A DNA stretch of 64,000 bases. Source: Streptomyces olindensis. GTDB taxonomy: Bacteria > Actinomycetota > Actinomycetes > Streptomycetales > Streptomycetaceae. Shown here one piece after another: positions 18,514 through 27,374 of the stretch. The position numbers and the translations under genes were made by a program. The stretch lies in NCBI GenBank assembly GCA_000696115.1, contig JJOH01000018.1:87347-151346 (forward strand), in the 5' to 3' direction. The number at the start of each line of letters is the position of its first letter. The stretch's first letter is position 1. The notes under the pieces are model-generated. The model was given only the letters and a program-made list of their open reading frames with translations, ran no database searches and was not told the DNA's origin.

Positions 18514-18892
18514 ATGAGCTTGTCGGTCGACGTGTTTCTGCGCGAGCCGGACGGACGGCTGCGGATCCTCGACGTCCCCGAGGGGCGCGACGACTCGGCC
18601 GGGTTCGAGTCCTGGCGGACCGTGGTGTGGGGGTCGGAGGCGGTCCGTGCGGCGGGTTGCCCGCTTCCTCCCGGTGCTGGCCTGCGACGACCTGGAGGTC
18701 GAGGTCGACGACGTCGCGGCGTTCCTGCGCGAGGTGGCCCTGCTGCGCGACCGGCTCGACGCGATCACCGAGGCCACCCGGGGCCCGCGGGATTTCGAGG
18801 AGCACCGGCGCGGGCTCGTGAGACGGCTGCGGAACCTGGAGGTGGCCGCCCTGCACGCCCGGATGATCGAGGGCGGCGTCATCGTGTGGTGA
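18514..18892 (+). pseudogene. Small conserved protein gene with apparent one-base frameshift
   Basis: A reading frame starts at the ATG at 18514 (MSLSVDVFLREPDGRLR) and codes convincingly to about 18660. A second frame, shifted by one base, continues from about 18662 (RFLPVLACDDLEVEVDD) to a stop at 18890-18892 (MIEGGVIVW). Removing one C from the CCC run at 18660-18662 would join the two into one protein of about 125 residues. The first frame after the shift becomes Arg/Gly-rich noise. It is either a recent disruption or a base-calling error. The family is unknown to me. Confidence 0.65.
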
Positions 18893-18901
18893 GACGACGG
18901 A

Positions 18902-18942
18902 CCGCCGCCCCGGCTCGGGCAGTGGCCGAACCGGGGCGGCGG
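18902..18942. terminator. Bidirectional terminator hairpin
   Basis: A perfect 12-base stem (18902-18913 with 18931-18942) separates the small plus-strand gene from glcP. Confidence 0.75.
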
Positions 18943-19004
18943 CGGGTTACGGGGAGAGGGGCAGCGGGGACTTTGGCCCTCCTCCCCGAGTGCGCGGGAC
19001 GGGC

Positions 19005-20423
19005 TCAGCCCATCTCCTCCAGGGCCTTGCCCTTCGTCTCCTTGACGAACTTCAGCACGAACGGGATCGAGAGCGCGGCGAACGCCGTGTAGATCACGTA
19101 CGTCACGGAGAGGTTCCAGTCGGCCAGCGACGGGAAGCTCGCGGTGATGGCCCAGTTGGCGATCCACTGCGCGGCGGCGGCCACGCCCAGGGCGGCGGCG
19201 CGGATCCGGTTGGGGAACATCTCGCCGAGCATGACCCAGACGACCACGCCCCAGGACAGGGCGAAGAAGAGGACGAAGACGTGCGCGGCGATCAGGGCGA
19301 TCCAGCCCTGCGTGGCCGGCAGCTTGCCGTCGACCAGGTGGTGGGAGAACGCCCAGGCCTCCAGCGCCAGGCCGACGACCATGCCGACCGAGCCGATGAT
19401 CGCGAGCGGCCGGCGGCCGATGCGGTCGACGAAGATCATCGCGATGACGGTGCCGACGATGTTGATGATCGACGTGGTGAAGGAGTAGAAGAACGAGTCC
19501 GTCGGGTCGACGCCGACCGACTGCCACAGCGTCGAGGAGTAGTAGAACGCGACGTTGATGCCGACGAACTGCTGGAAGACCGAGAGGCCGATGCCGATCC
19601 AGACGATCGGCTTGAAGAAGAAGCTGCCGCCGAGCAGGTCCTTGAAGCTCGACCTGTGCTCGCTCTTCATGGCGCCCTCGATCTCGGCGACACGGGCGTC
19701 CAGGTCGATGTCCTTGCCCTCGACCTCGGTGAGGATCTCGCGGGCGCGCTCGTGCTTGCCGACGGAGATCAGGAAGCGCGGGGACTCCGGGATGGCGAAG
19801 GAGAGCAGCCCGTAGAGGATGGCCGGGATGACCATGACGCCCAGCATGACCTGCCAGGCCTCCAGGCCCATCAGCTTGCCGCGCTGGTCGCCGTCGGCGG
19901 CGTTCAGCAGGCCCCAGTTGACCAGCTGCGACACGGCGATGCCGATGACGATCGCGGCCTGCTGGAAGGAGCCGAGCCGGCCGCGGTAGGCGGGTGGGGC
20001 TACCTCGGCGATGTAGGCCGGGCCGATCACGGAGGCCATGCCGATGGCGAAGCCGCCGACGACGCGCCAGAAGGCGAGGTCGTACAGCGCGAAGGGCAGC
20101 GCGGAGCCGACGGCGCTGACGGTGAAGAGGATCGCGGCGATCTGCATGCACCGGATGCGCCCGATGCGGTCGGCTATGCGGCCGGCGGTCGCGGCGCCGA
20201 CGGCGCAGCCGATGAGGGCGATGGCGATGACCTGGGCGAGGGCCGCGGAGCCGACGTCGTAGCGGTCACGGATGGCCTCGACGGCGCCGTTGATCACGGA
20301 ACTGTCGTAGCCGAAGAGGAAACCGCCCATCGCGGCCGCCGCCGCGATGAAGATGACGTGCCCGAGATGCTCGGGATGAGCCGTCCTGGCTCCTGACTGG
20401 GGTGCCTGCGCTGTGCTGGTCAC
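19005..20423 (-). CDS. glcP: Glucose permease, sugar porter of the major facilitator family
   Basis: This 472-residue protein has the same length as S. coelicolor GlcP, the main glucose uptake system needed for carbon catabolite repression. Sugar-porter signatures are RIADRIGRIR, PESPRFLISVGK, FQQFVGINVAFYYS, VDRIGRRPL and VKETKGKALEEM. About twelve membrane segments are visible. The GTG at 20421-20423 is chosen because GAGGAG lies five bases upstream and the length then fits. It stands alone. Confidence 0.9.
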   Translation of the reverse strand: MTSTAQAPQSGARTAHPEHLGHVIFIAAAAAMGGFLFGYDSSVINGAVEAIRDRYDVGSAALAQVIAIALIGCAVGAATAGRIADRIGRIRCMQIAAILFTVSAVGSALPFALYDLAFWRVVGGFAIGMASVIGPAYIAEVAPPAYRGRLGSFQQAAIVIGIAVSQLVNWGLLNAADGDQRGKLMGLEAWQVMLGVMVIPAILYGLLSFAIPESPRFLISVGKHERAREILTEVEGKDIDLDARVAEIEGAMKSEHRSSFKDLLGGSFFFKPIVWIGIGLSVFQQFVGINVAFYYSSTLWQSVGVDPTDSFFYSFTTSIINIVGTVIAMIFVDRIGRRPLAIIGSVGMVVGLALEAWAFSHHLVDGKLPATQGWIALIAAHVFVLFFALSWGVVVWVMLGEMFPNRIRAAALGVAAAAQWIANWAITASFPSLADWNLSVTYVIYTAFAALSIPFVLKFVKETKGKALEEMG

Positions 20424-20646
20424 GTGTACTCCTCGGGCCACCGGCAACGCTGCCGGAGAGGGTCAGCCCTTCGAGGTGCCACCTGAAGGTACCTGAAGGT
20501 AAAAGGAACGTTGCCGAGACTATGCCTTCAAGTTTCGAAGTCAATAGGGCAGCCGCCGTGAATCTGAGGCAGGGATGTGTCAGTGATGTGTTCAAGAAAT
20601 GAAGTCATCGAGAGCCGCAGGTGAGACCGGTGTAGACCACATCCAT

Positions 20647-23600
20647 CTAGCGGAGGCGTTGCGAGATGACCTTCGACACACCGTCGCCCTGCATGGAGAC
20701 GCCGTAGAGCGCGTCGGCGACCTCCATCGTCCGCTTCTGGTGCGTGATCACGATCAGCTGGGAGGCTTCCTGGAGCTCCTGCATGATCCGGATGAGCCGC
20801 TGGAGGTTGGTGTCGTCGAGTGCGGCCTCGACCTCGTCCATGACGTAGAACGGGCTGGGCCGCGCCTTGAAGATCGACACGAGCATGGCCACGGCGGTCA
20901 GCGACCGCTCCCCGCCGGAGAGCAGGGACAGCCGCTTGACCTTCTTGCCCGGCGGCCGGGCCTCGACGTCCACGCCCGTGGTGAGCATGTTGTCGGGGTC
21001 GGTCAGCACCAGCCGCCCCTCACCGCCGGGGAACAGCCGACTGAAGACGCCCTCGAACTCCCGTGCGGTGTCCCGATAGGCCTCGGTGAAGACCTGCTCG
21101 ACCCGCTCGTCGACCTCCTTGACGACCTGGAGCAGGTCGGCGCGGGTCTTCTTCAGGTCCTCCAGCTGTTCGCTGAGGAACTGGTGGCGCTCCTCCAGCG
21201 CCGCGAACTCCTCCAGCGCGAGCGGGTTCACCTTGCCGAGTTGCTGGTAGGCGCGCTCGGCGGCCTTCAGGCGCTTCTCCTGCTCGGCCCGGACGAACGG
21301 TTTCGGCCGGTTGCGGGGGTGCTCGGGGTCCTCCGGCAGCTCCTCCCCCTCGGCGGGGGGCGAGGGCGGCACGAGCTGGTGCGGTCCGTACTCCGCGACG
21401 AGCCCGGCCGGTTCCACACCCAGCTCCTCCAGCGCCTTGGTCTCCAGCTGCTCGATCCGCAGCCGCTTCTCGGCGCCGAGTACCTCGCCGCGGTGGACCG
21501 AATCCGTCAACTTGTCGAGTTCGGCCTTGAGGTCGCGACCCTCGGTGCGGGCGCGGGCGAGGTCCTGCTCGCGCCGGGCCTTGGCGGCCTCGGCGGCGGT
21601 GCGCTCCTCGTCGGCGCGGGCGACGGACACCTCGACGTGCGCGAGGAGCTGCCGGGCGCCGGACGCAACGGCTTCCGCCACCGCCGCCTCGTGCCGCAGC
21701 CGGGCCCGCCGCTGCTCGGCACGCGCGCGTGCCTCGCGTTCCGCGCGGGCGGCCCGGTCGAGGGAGTCGGCCCGGCCGGCGAGGCCCTTGACCCGTTCCT
21801 CGTGCGTACGGACCTGGAGCCGGGCCTCCATCTCGGTCTGGCGGGCGTTGGCGCCGTCGGCGGCGAGCCGGTCCCGCACGGCGGTGTCGGGCTCCTCCTC
21901 GATCGGCATCTCCTCGGCGACGGCGAGCCGCTCGGCGAGTTCCTCGACCTCCTGGAGGGCCTTGTCGAGAGCCTCCTGGGCCCGGGCCGCGGCGGCGGTG
22001 GACCGCTCGGCCTCCCCCGCCGCGCCACGTGCCTGCCCGGCGAGCCGGCCGAGCTGCTGGGCGACGGCCGACTTCTCCCGGTCGGCGGCCCGGCGCCGCT
22101 CCCCCAGCTCCTCGACCAGCGCGGCGCACTCCTTGCGCCGCTCGACGGCCTCGTGCTGGGCCTCGGTCAGCTCCTCGCAGCGGACGGCCAGCTCCTCCAG
22201 CTCGGCGGCGGCCTCGTCGACGGAGGCCTGCACTTCGAGGAGGCTGGGGGCGCCCGCGGAGCCGCCGTGGGCGAAGTGGGCGCCGAGGAGGTCGCCCTCG
22301 GCCGTGACGGCGGTGAGGTCGGGGTGGGCGTAGACGAGGTCCTCGGCGTCTTCGAGGGTGCCGACGACGACGATGCCGTGGAGCAGCCGCCTGACGGCAG
22401 GCATGAGGTCCGTGGGGCCGCGGACCAGGTCTGCGGCGTAGGTGTGGCGGGTGTCTGCGGCGCCGTTGTGGCTGGTCGCGCCCACGCGGCGGCAGCCGCA
22501 CGTCTGATGCGGCCCCGCGCCCCTGAGGGCGTCATCTCCTGCCAGGAGCAGGGTGGCCCTGCCACCGTCCTGTTTGCGGAGGAGTCGGATCGCGTCGGCC
22601 GCGGATGCCGGGGACGTGACCGCGATGGCGTCCGCCGCCGCCCCGAACGCGGCGGCCAGGGCGACCTCGTGGCCCTGGGCCACCGTCAGGAGCTCCGCCG
22701 CCGGGCCGAGCAGGCCGGAGAGGCGGTCCTTCGCCGCGAGCAGTGTCCCGGTGCCGTCCTTGCGGCGCAGGCCGAGTGCCAGGGCCTCGTGCCGGGCCTG
22801 GGTGGCGGCGCGCCGACGTTCCGCCGAGGTGGCGGCCTCCCGGGCTGCCGTGAGGGCGGCCTCGGCCTCGGCGAGCTGCTGTTTCGCGGCCTCGTGCTGC
22901 TCGGCGAGTGCGACGTCGCCGGCGTCGAGGCCGTCGACCTCGGCCTTGAGCGCCTCGTATTCCTCCTGGGCGGTGACGGCACGTTCCTGCGCCTCGTCGC
23001 GGGCGGCGGCCAGGCGTTCGATCTCGGCCTGGGCGGAGGCGGCGCGGGAGCGGGCCGCGTTGACCTGGCCGCTGAGCCGGGCCAGGCCCTCGCGCCGGTC
23101 GGCGATGGCGCGGGCGGCGTCCTTCAGGCGCCGCTCCTCCTGGGCCAGTTCGCGCTCCAGCTCGGCACGGTGGGCGACCGTGTCCTCCAAGGCGCGTTCG
23201 GCGGCTTCAAGGGCCGCCTCGAGTTCGGCCTCCTGCTCGCGGATGCGGGCGGCCTCGCGCTCCATGTCCTCGGGGTCGCGGCCGCGCCGTTCCTCGGGAG
23301 GTGCGGAGGTGGCGCTCTTCACCCGGGCGTCGGCCAGCGAGATCGTGCCGCGCACCCGCTCGGCGAGCTGGGAGAGCTCGTACCAGGTCTGCTGGGCGCG
23401 CTGCAGGCGCGGCGTGAGCTGCCGTACCTCGTCCTCCAGGAGGGCCTCGCGCTGGAGCGCCCTGCGCAGCTCCTGCTCGGCGGCCTCCTTGCGCTCCTTC
23501 AGCGCGGCCTCGTCGGCGACCTCGGCCTGGAGGGCTTCGCGGAGGCGGACGAGGTCGTCGGCGAGGAGGCGCAGGCGGGCGTCGCGCAGATCCGCCTGGA

Positions 23601-24252
23601 TGACGGCGGCCCTTCTCGCGACCGCCGCCTGTCGGCCCAGCGGTTTGAGCTGGCGGCGCAGCTCGTCCGTGAGGTCCTGGACGCGGGCGAGGTTGGCCTG
23701 CATCGCGTCCAGCTTGCGCAGCGCCTTCTCCTTGCGCTTGCGGTGCTTGAGGACGCCGGCGGCCTCCTCGATGAAGGCGCGGCGGCCCATGGGGTCGGCG
23801 TGCAGCACGGAGTCGAGCTGGCCCTGCCCGACGATGACGTGCATCTCGCGGCCGATGCCGGAGTCGGAGAGCAGTTCCTGGATGTCGAGGAGGCGGCAGG
23901 TGTCGCCGTTGATCTGGTACTCGCTGCCGCCGTTGCGGAACATGATCCGCGTGATCGTGACCTCGGCGTACTCGATGGGCAGGGCCCCGTCGGAGTTGTC
24001 GATGGTCAGGGACACCTCGGCGCGGCCCAGGGGCGGGCGGCCGGTGGTGCCGGCGAAGATGACGTCCTCCATCTTGCCGCCGCGCAGCGACTTGGCGCCC
24101 TGCTCGCCCATGACCCAGCTGAGCGCGTCGACGACGTTGGACTTGCCCGAGCCGTTCGGTCCGACGACGCACGTGATGCCCGGCTCGAACCGGAGTGTGG
24201 TGGCCGAGGCGAACGACTTGAACCCGCGGAGGGTCAGGGCCTTGAGGTGCAC
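20647..24252 (-). CDS. smc: Chromosome segregation ATPase SMC
   Basis: Smc forms ring-shaped dimers that compact and segregate chromosomes. The 1201-residue protein has the N-terminal Walker A motif GPNGSGKSN, long Glu/Arg/Ala-rich coiled coils, a hinge near residues 500-680, and the C-terminal LSGGERSLTAVAM signature with the Walker B motif FYVMDEVEAALD. The GTG start (VHLKALTLRGFKSF) fits the family. In the hinge region, at about residues 575-601, the frame runs through a Streptomyces dispersed repeat (GPHQTCGCRRVGATSHNG), unlike normal Smc sequence. The kleisin genes scpA and scpB are not in the window. Confidence 0.97.
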   Translation of the reverse strand: MHLKALTLRGFKSFASATTLRFEPGITCVVGPNGSGKSNVVDALSWVMGEQGAKSLRGGKMEDVIFAGTTGRPPLGRAEVSLTIDNSDGALPIEYAEVTITRIMFRNGGSEYQINGDTCRLLDIQELLSDSGIGREMHVIVGQGQLDSVLHADPMGRRAFIEEAAGVLKHRKRKEKALRKLDAMQANLARVQDLTDELRRQLKPLGRQAAVARRAAVIQADLRDARLRLLADDLVRLREALQAEVADEAALKERKEAAEQELRRALQREALLEDEVRQLTPRLQRAQQTWYELSQLAERVRGTISLADARVKSATSAPPEERRGRDPEDMEREAARIREQEAELEAALEAAERALEDTVAHRAELERELAQEERRLKDAARAIADRREGLARLSGQVNAARSRAASAQAEIERLAAARDEAQERAVTAQEEYEALKAEVDGLDAGDVALAEQHEAAKQQLAEAEAALTAAREAATSAERRRAATQARHEALALGLRRKDGTGTLLAAKDRLSGLLGPAAELLTVAQGHEVALAAAFGAAADAIAVTSPASAADAIRLLRKQDGGRATLLLAGDDALRGAGPHQTCGCRRVGATSHNGAADTRHTYAADLVRGPTDLMPAVRRLLHGIVVVGTLEDAEDLVYAHPDLTAVTAEGDLLGAHFAHGGSAGAPSLLEVQASVDEAAAELEELAVRCEELTEAQHEAVERRKECAALVEELGERRRAADREKSAVAQQLGRLAGQARGAAGEAERSTAAAARAQEALDKALQEVEELAERLAVAEEMPIEEEPDTAVRDRLAADGANARQTEMEARLQVRTHEERVKGLAGRADSLDRAARAEREARARAEQRRARLRHEAAVAEAVASGARQLLAHVEVSVARADEERTAAEAAKARREQDLARARTEGRDLKAELDKLTDSVHRGEVLGAEKRLRIEQLETKALEELGVEPAGLVAEYGPHQLVPPSPPAEGEELPEDPEHPRNRPKPFVRAEQEKRLKAAERAYQQLGKVNPLALEEFAALEERHQFLSEQLEDLKKTRADLLQVVKEVDERVEQVFTEAYRDTAREFEGVFSRLFPGGEGRLVLTDPDNMLTTGVDVEARPPGKKVKRLSLLSGGERSLTAVAMLVSIFKARPSPFYVMDEVEAALDDTNLQRLIRIMQELQEASQLIVITHQKRTMEVADALYGVSMQGDGVSKVISQRLR
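22449..22531 (+). repeat. Dispersed Streptomyces repeat inside smc
   Basis: The plus-strand sequence from about 22468 (GTGGCTGGTCGCGCCCACG) to 22530 (CCCCGCGCCCCTGAGGGC) closely matches the intergenic copy at 32855-32920. I recognise it as the common intergenic repeat type of Streptomyces genomes. Here it is within the coding frame of smc. Confidence 0.7.
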
Positions 24253-24370
24253 GCCGCCGGACTCTACCGCCCGGGTTGGTCTCACTCCATGAACCCGCGG
24301 TTTCGCCGGTGAACGCGCAGGGCACACCAAACGTTAAAGACGGTGAAAGGATGCGTGGGGAAAGAAAGAA

Positions 24371-24390
24371 GGGACGCCGAGGGCGTCCCT
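24371..24390 (-). terminator. Terminator after the small coiled-coil gene
   Basis: An 8-base stem (24371-24378 with 24382-24389) is followed on the minus strand by a T-rich tract (TTCTTTCTTTC), as in an intrinsic terminator. It lies between the 67-residue protein gene and smc. Confidence 0.75.
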
Positions 24391-24463
24391 TGCACTTCTG
24401 ACAACTCAGCGGTTGTGACGGGCGGCCCGACCACTGCTGTGCTGTTGTGGAGCGATGCAGTGA

Positions 24464-24667
24464 TCAGGTGAGCGCAGGCTCCGCCTGGTGTGCGTCAACG
24501 CTCTCCATGATCCTGTCGTGAGAAGCGGCAGCCGTCAGCGCTTCGTTCTCCGCCTGGATCCGTACGAGCTCGGATTCCAGGTCCTGGACGCGCTGCTGGA
24601 GCCGTCGCATCTCGGCGAGGAGTCGAGGGTCGGAGCCGCCGACGTAACCGAGAAGCGCCTTTGCCAT
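24464..24667 (-). CDS. Small conserved coiled-coil protein
   Basis: The 67-residue product starts MAKALLGYVGG and then forms a heptad-rich helix (LLAEMRRLQQRVQDLESEL), which suggests a short coiled coil that dimerises. It ends in a low-complexity tail. GGAGG nine bases before the ATG supports this start. I recall such a protein as conserved upstream of smc in streptomycetes, but I know no function. It has its own terminator and so is probably transcribed separately from smc. Confidence 0.75.
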   Translation of the reverse strand: MAKALLGYVGGSDPRLLAEMRRLQQRVQDLESELVRIQAENEALTAAASHDRIMESVDAHQAEPALT

Positions 24668-25048
24668 GATGGATGGTCCTCCACAATGAGTGACCGACCG
24701 ATGCGGTGTGGGTCGTGAGGGATTCGCACCCGCCCTGCCTGGCAGGCCTGGAGTTGTGCTGCCGTTCAGCCATGCCAAACAGCTAAGGTGCGCGGGGTGC
24801 TTTCAGCGTCTCACCAAAAAGTTTGACGGTCAACACGATCACGCCCCGTATTGGCGGGCGACCCGGGCACACACGGCCGGGAACGGCGGTGCGGCGGCTT
24901 CTGCGGGGCCCTCGGGGCGTGGCGATCATCCTTGCGTGCGGAGCCTGCCAAGGCAAGCGGTTCTGGCAATCACCAGCGAGTTTCCGTCCGGGGCGGCGTC
25001 CCGCGGCCTGTCCGTGGGCGGCCCGCGTGCCCGCCCGGCGGTACGGGG
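24668..25048. other. 381-base intergenic region
   Basis: This region lies upstream of the small coiled-coil gene and downstream of the acylphosphatase gene. It contains a tRNA-like fragment around 24708-24775 that does not fold as a complete tRNA. I see no convincing gene. Confidence 0.4.
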
Positions 25049-25330
25049 TCAGCGGATGGCGAAGCCGTCGTAGCCGCCGCGAGGTGTGTCCCAGATCTCG
25101 GTGACACCGTCCACGCGGCCGGGCGTGTCGTCACTCTGGAGCCACTCCAGCAGGCCTTCACAGCCCTCTCGCGCGCCCTCGGCGACCACTTGGACCCGTC
25201 CGTCGCCCAAATTGAGAGCAAAACCACTCAGGCCGCCGATCTCCAGGGCCTTGGCCCGGGTGAACCAGCGGAAACCCACACCTTGGACGCGTCCCCGCAC
25301 CCAGGCGACCAGTCGCACATCCTCGCTCAT
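25049..25330 (-). CDS. acyP: Acylphosphatase
   Basis: This 93-residue enzyme hydrolyses carboxyl-phosphate bonds such as acetyl phosphate. The signature GRVQGVGFRWF holds the catalytic Arg, and the second catalytic residue is the Asn in FALNLGDGRVQV. The length is typical. The gene is monocistronic; its biological substrate in Streptomyces is not established. Confidence 0.95.
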   Translation of the reverse strand: MSEDVRLVAWVRGRVQGVGFRWFTRAKALEIGGLSGFALNLGDGRVQVVAEGAREGCEGLLEWLQSDDTPGRVDGVTEIWDTPRGGYDGFAIR

Positions 25331-25491
25331 GACTGCAACCTAACCGCCTGATCTCCCTCCGGGCACTTCCTCCACTTGCGCCATGCGGTACCGTCCCCCC
25401 TCAACGAATCTCATATGAAACTCACACGATCGAGTGAGTTTGGTGTTGATCTCGAGGACGAGTCGACCGCCAGGACGAGGAAGGCCAGGAC

Positions 25492-26667
25492 ATGGGACGC
25501 CACCGACGCTCCGCCGCCGGCCGCGCCGCCACGGGGATCACGCGGGCCGACGGCGCCGCGGAGGGCCACGAGCCGCTGCACTCCACCGCGGGAGACGCTC
25601 CGACGATGGGCATCGCGCCCTATCTGAACCCGGAGGCGTACGCCGAGAGCTACGCGAAGAGCGAGGCCTACCTGTTCGGGGCGGAGGCGTCCGCGGCGGG
25701 TGACCGCTACGAGGACACGGCCGTCTTCGCGAGCGACGGGTTCGCGAACGACCGCTTCACGAACGACCGCTTCACCACCGACGGGTTCGCGAGCGACGGC
25801 TTCACGCCCGATGGCGGTGCCCGCCGCGCCGGCGCGCACCGCCGCCGGAAGAAGGCCGCGCGTCCGATGCGCACCGGGCTGCTCGGCGTGTCCGCCGCGG
25901 TCGCCCTCGGCACGGTCGCGGTCGCCACGGGCGCGGTGCCCGGCCTCGAGAACTACAAGCTCGGCGGCAACGGCGGCGCAGACAAGGTGCAGGCCGGGGA
26001 CACGCCGACGAACACCCCGATCGAGCAGGGCGGCACCTCCGGCAGCGCCGACAGCCGGGGCGACGCCCCCACCAGCCGGGACGCGGAGCGCTCCGCCTCC
26101 CCGTCGCCGTCCGCGTCGAAGTCCTCCGCCGCGCCGACGAAGACGCCTCAGAAGCCGGACAAGACGCAGGAGAAGACCCCGGAGAAGAAGCAGCCGGCGG
26201 CCACCCCCAGCGAGAAGCCGGCCGACCCGCCGTCCCGCACGGCCACCAAGGCGCCGCGGAAGCCCAGCGCCTCCGCCGCGCTCTCCGGGGAGTCCGCGGC
26301 GGCGGCCCAGGTGCTCGCGCTGGTGAACGAGGAGCGCGCCAAGGTGGGCTGCAGCCCGCTCGCCGCGAACAGCGCGCTGGCCGAGCTGGCCCGGAACTAC
26401 AGCGAGGACATGGCCGCCCGGGGCTTCTTCGACCACACCGACCCGGACGGCAGGACGCCGTGGGACCGGGCCGAGAAGGCCGGGATATCCAACCTCGGCG
26501 GCGAGAACATCGCGCGCGGCCAGGCCGACGCCGCGGCTGTGATGGACGCCTGGATGAACAGCCCCGGCCACCGCGCCAACATCCTGAACTGCGACTTCAA
26601 GACGCTGGGCGTCGGTGTCGAGTTCGGGTCCGGCGGTCCCTGGTGGACCCAGAACTTCGGCTACTGA
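25492..26667 (+). CDS. Secreted or membrane-anchored CAP (SCP/PR1) domain protein
   Basis: This 391-residue protein has a cytoplasmic N-terminal part of about 125 residues, an Arg/Lys-rich stop and one hydrophobic segment (LLGVSAAVALGTVAVATGAV). A long Ser/Thr/Pro/Lys-rich linker and a C-terminal CAP domain follow. CAP motifs are VNEERAKVGC, FFDHTDPDG, GENIARG and HRANILNCDF, including the conserved histidines. The cytoplasmic part contains five tandem 5-residue units. The role is unknown; bacterial CAP proteins are thought to act in the cell wall. GGAAGGCCAGGAC precedes the ATG. Confidence 0.88.
   Translation: MGRHRRSAAGRAATGITRADGAAEGHEPLHSTAGDAPTMGIAPYLNPEAYAESYAKSEAYLFGAEASAAGDRYEDTAVFASDGFANDRFTNDRFTTDGFASDGFTPDGGARRAGAHRRRKKAARPMRTGLLGVSAAVALGTVAVATGAVPGLENYKLGGNGGADKVQAGDTPTNTPIEQGGTSGSADSRGDAPTSRDAERSASPSPSASKSSAAPTKTPQKPDKTQEKTPEKKQPAATPSEKPADPPSRTATKAPRKPSASAALSGESAAAAQVLALVNEERAKVGCSPLAANSALAELARNYSEDMAARGFFDHTDPDGRTPWDRAEKAGISNLGGENIARGQADAAAVMDAWMNSPGHRANILNCDFKTLGVGVEFGSGGPWWTQNFGY
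25729..25803 (+). repeat. Five tandem 15-base units within the CAP-protein gene
   Basis: Five consecutive 15-base units such as GCGAACGACCGCTTC code for five-residue repeats of the form (A/T)-x-D-(G/R)-F. Units at 25744-25758 and 25759-25773 are identical except for their first base. Confidence 0.85.
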
Positions 26668-26682
26668 GGCCCGGCACGGGGC

Positions 26683-27267
26683 TCAGGCGGCGGCCAGGCC
26701 CCTGAGGAAGACCCTGGCCGTCTCCGTCACGCGGCGGCCCAGCTGCTCGGCCGTGGCGATGTCGGCCTTGTGGACGGCGTCGGGGCCCTCGTCGGCGTTG
26801 GTCTGGGCGGCGGCGCCGGTGAAGACGCCGAGGCGGTTCAGGTCGTGCTCGGAGCCGGTGCTGCTGTTCCAGCCCGGGAGCAGGCCGAGGTTGACCCAGT
26901 GCATGCCGAGCTGCGCGGCGAGGATCTGGAAGTACTGCAGGGTGTGCAGCTTGTCGCCGCTCTTGGAGGCGGAGTTGGTGAAGCCGGCGGCCAGCTTGTC
27001 CTTCCACGCCTGGGTGGCCCAGCGCTTCGAGGTGGCCTCCGCGAAGACGTGGAAGGCCCCGGACGCGGTGCCCATGTAGGTCGGCGATCCGAACACGATG
27101 GCGTCCGAGCGGTCGAGGATCGCCCACTGCTCCTCGGTGATCTCGTCGACCTTGATCAGATGCACCTCGGCGCCGGCCGCGACGGCACCGGCCCGGACGG
27201 CCTCGGCGATGACGGCGGTGTGGCCGTAGCCGGAGTGGTAGGCAAGGGAGACAACAGGGGTGGTCAC
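26683..27267 (-). CDS. Flavodoxin-fold NAD(P)H:quinone oxidoreductase-like protein
   Basis: This 194-residue protein has the flavodoxin FMN-binding loop YHSGYGHTAVIAE at its N-terminus and the second loop FGSPTYMGTASG, as in WrbA and related NAD(P)H:quinone reductases. AGGAG upstream of the GTG at 27265-27267 decides the start. It is divergent from an HxlR-type regulator that probably controls it through the shared 107-base intergenic region. Quinone or redox detoxification is the likely role. Confidence 0.85.
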   Translation of the reverse strand: MTTPVVSLAYHSGYGHTAVIAEAVRAGAVAAGAEVHLIKVDEITEEQWAILDRSDAIVFGSPTYMGTASGAFHVFAEATSKRWATQAWKDKLAAGFTNSASKSGDKLHTLQYFQILAAQLGMHWVNLGLLPGWNSSTGSEHDLNRLGVFTGAAAQTNADEGPDAVHKADIATAEQLGRRVTETARVFLRGLAAA

Positions 27268-27314
27268 GTGCGTACTCCTGAAATAGGCAGGCCGGAAGCA
27301 ATGACCAAAGGAAA

Positions 27315-27335
27315 GCACTAACTTTTGGTTAGTGC
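27315..27335. promoter_or_regulatory. Inverted-repeat operator between flavodoxin and HxlR genes
   Basis: A perfect 8-base inverted repeat (GCACTAAC, five-base spacer, GTTAGTGC) lies between two divergent genes. A third related half-site (GGTTAG) follows at about 27343. HxlR regulators usually bind such dyads between themselves and a divergent target. Confidence 0.7.
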
Positions 27336-27374
27336 AACCTGTTGGTTAGCGCTGTGCTGGCGTAGGCTGGGCAT

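Noticed and set aside
20599..24312. A plus-strand open frame of over 1200 codons opposite smc
   Set aside because: High GC content keeps antisense frames open in Streptomyces. Its composition is Gly/Leu/Val/Asp-rich noise, while the minus strand encodes a complete Smc.
24708..24775. A tRNA-like piece on the minus strand (GGGTGCGAATCCC with a D-arm-like GGCTGAACGGCAGC)
   Set aside because: The flanks do not form an acceptor stem, there is no proper anticodon arm, and the T-loop has TGC in place of TTC. It is at most a remnant.
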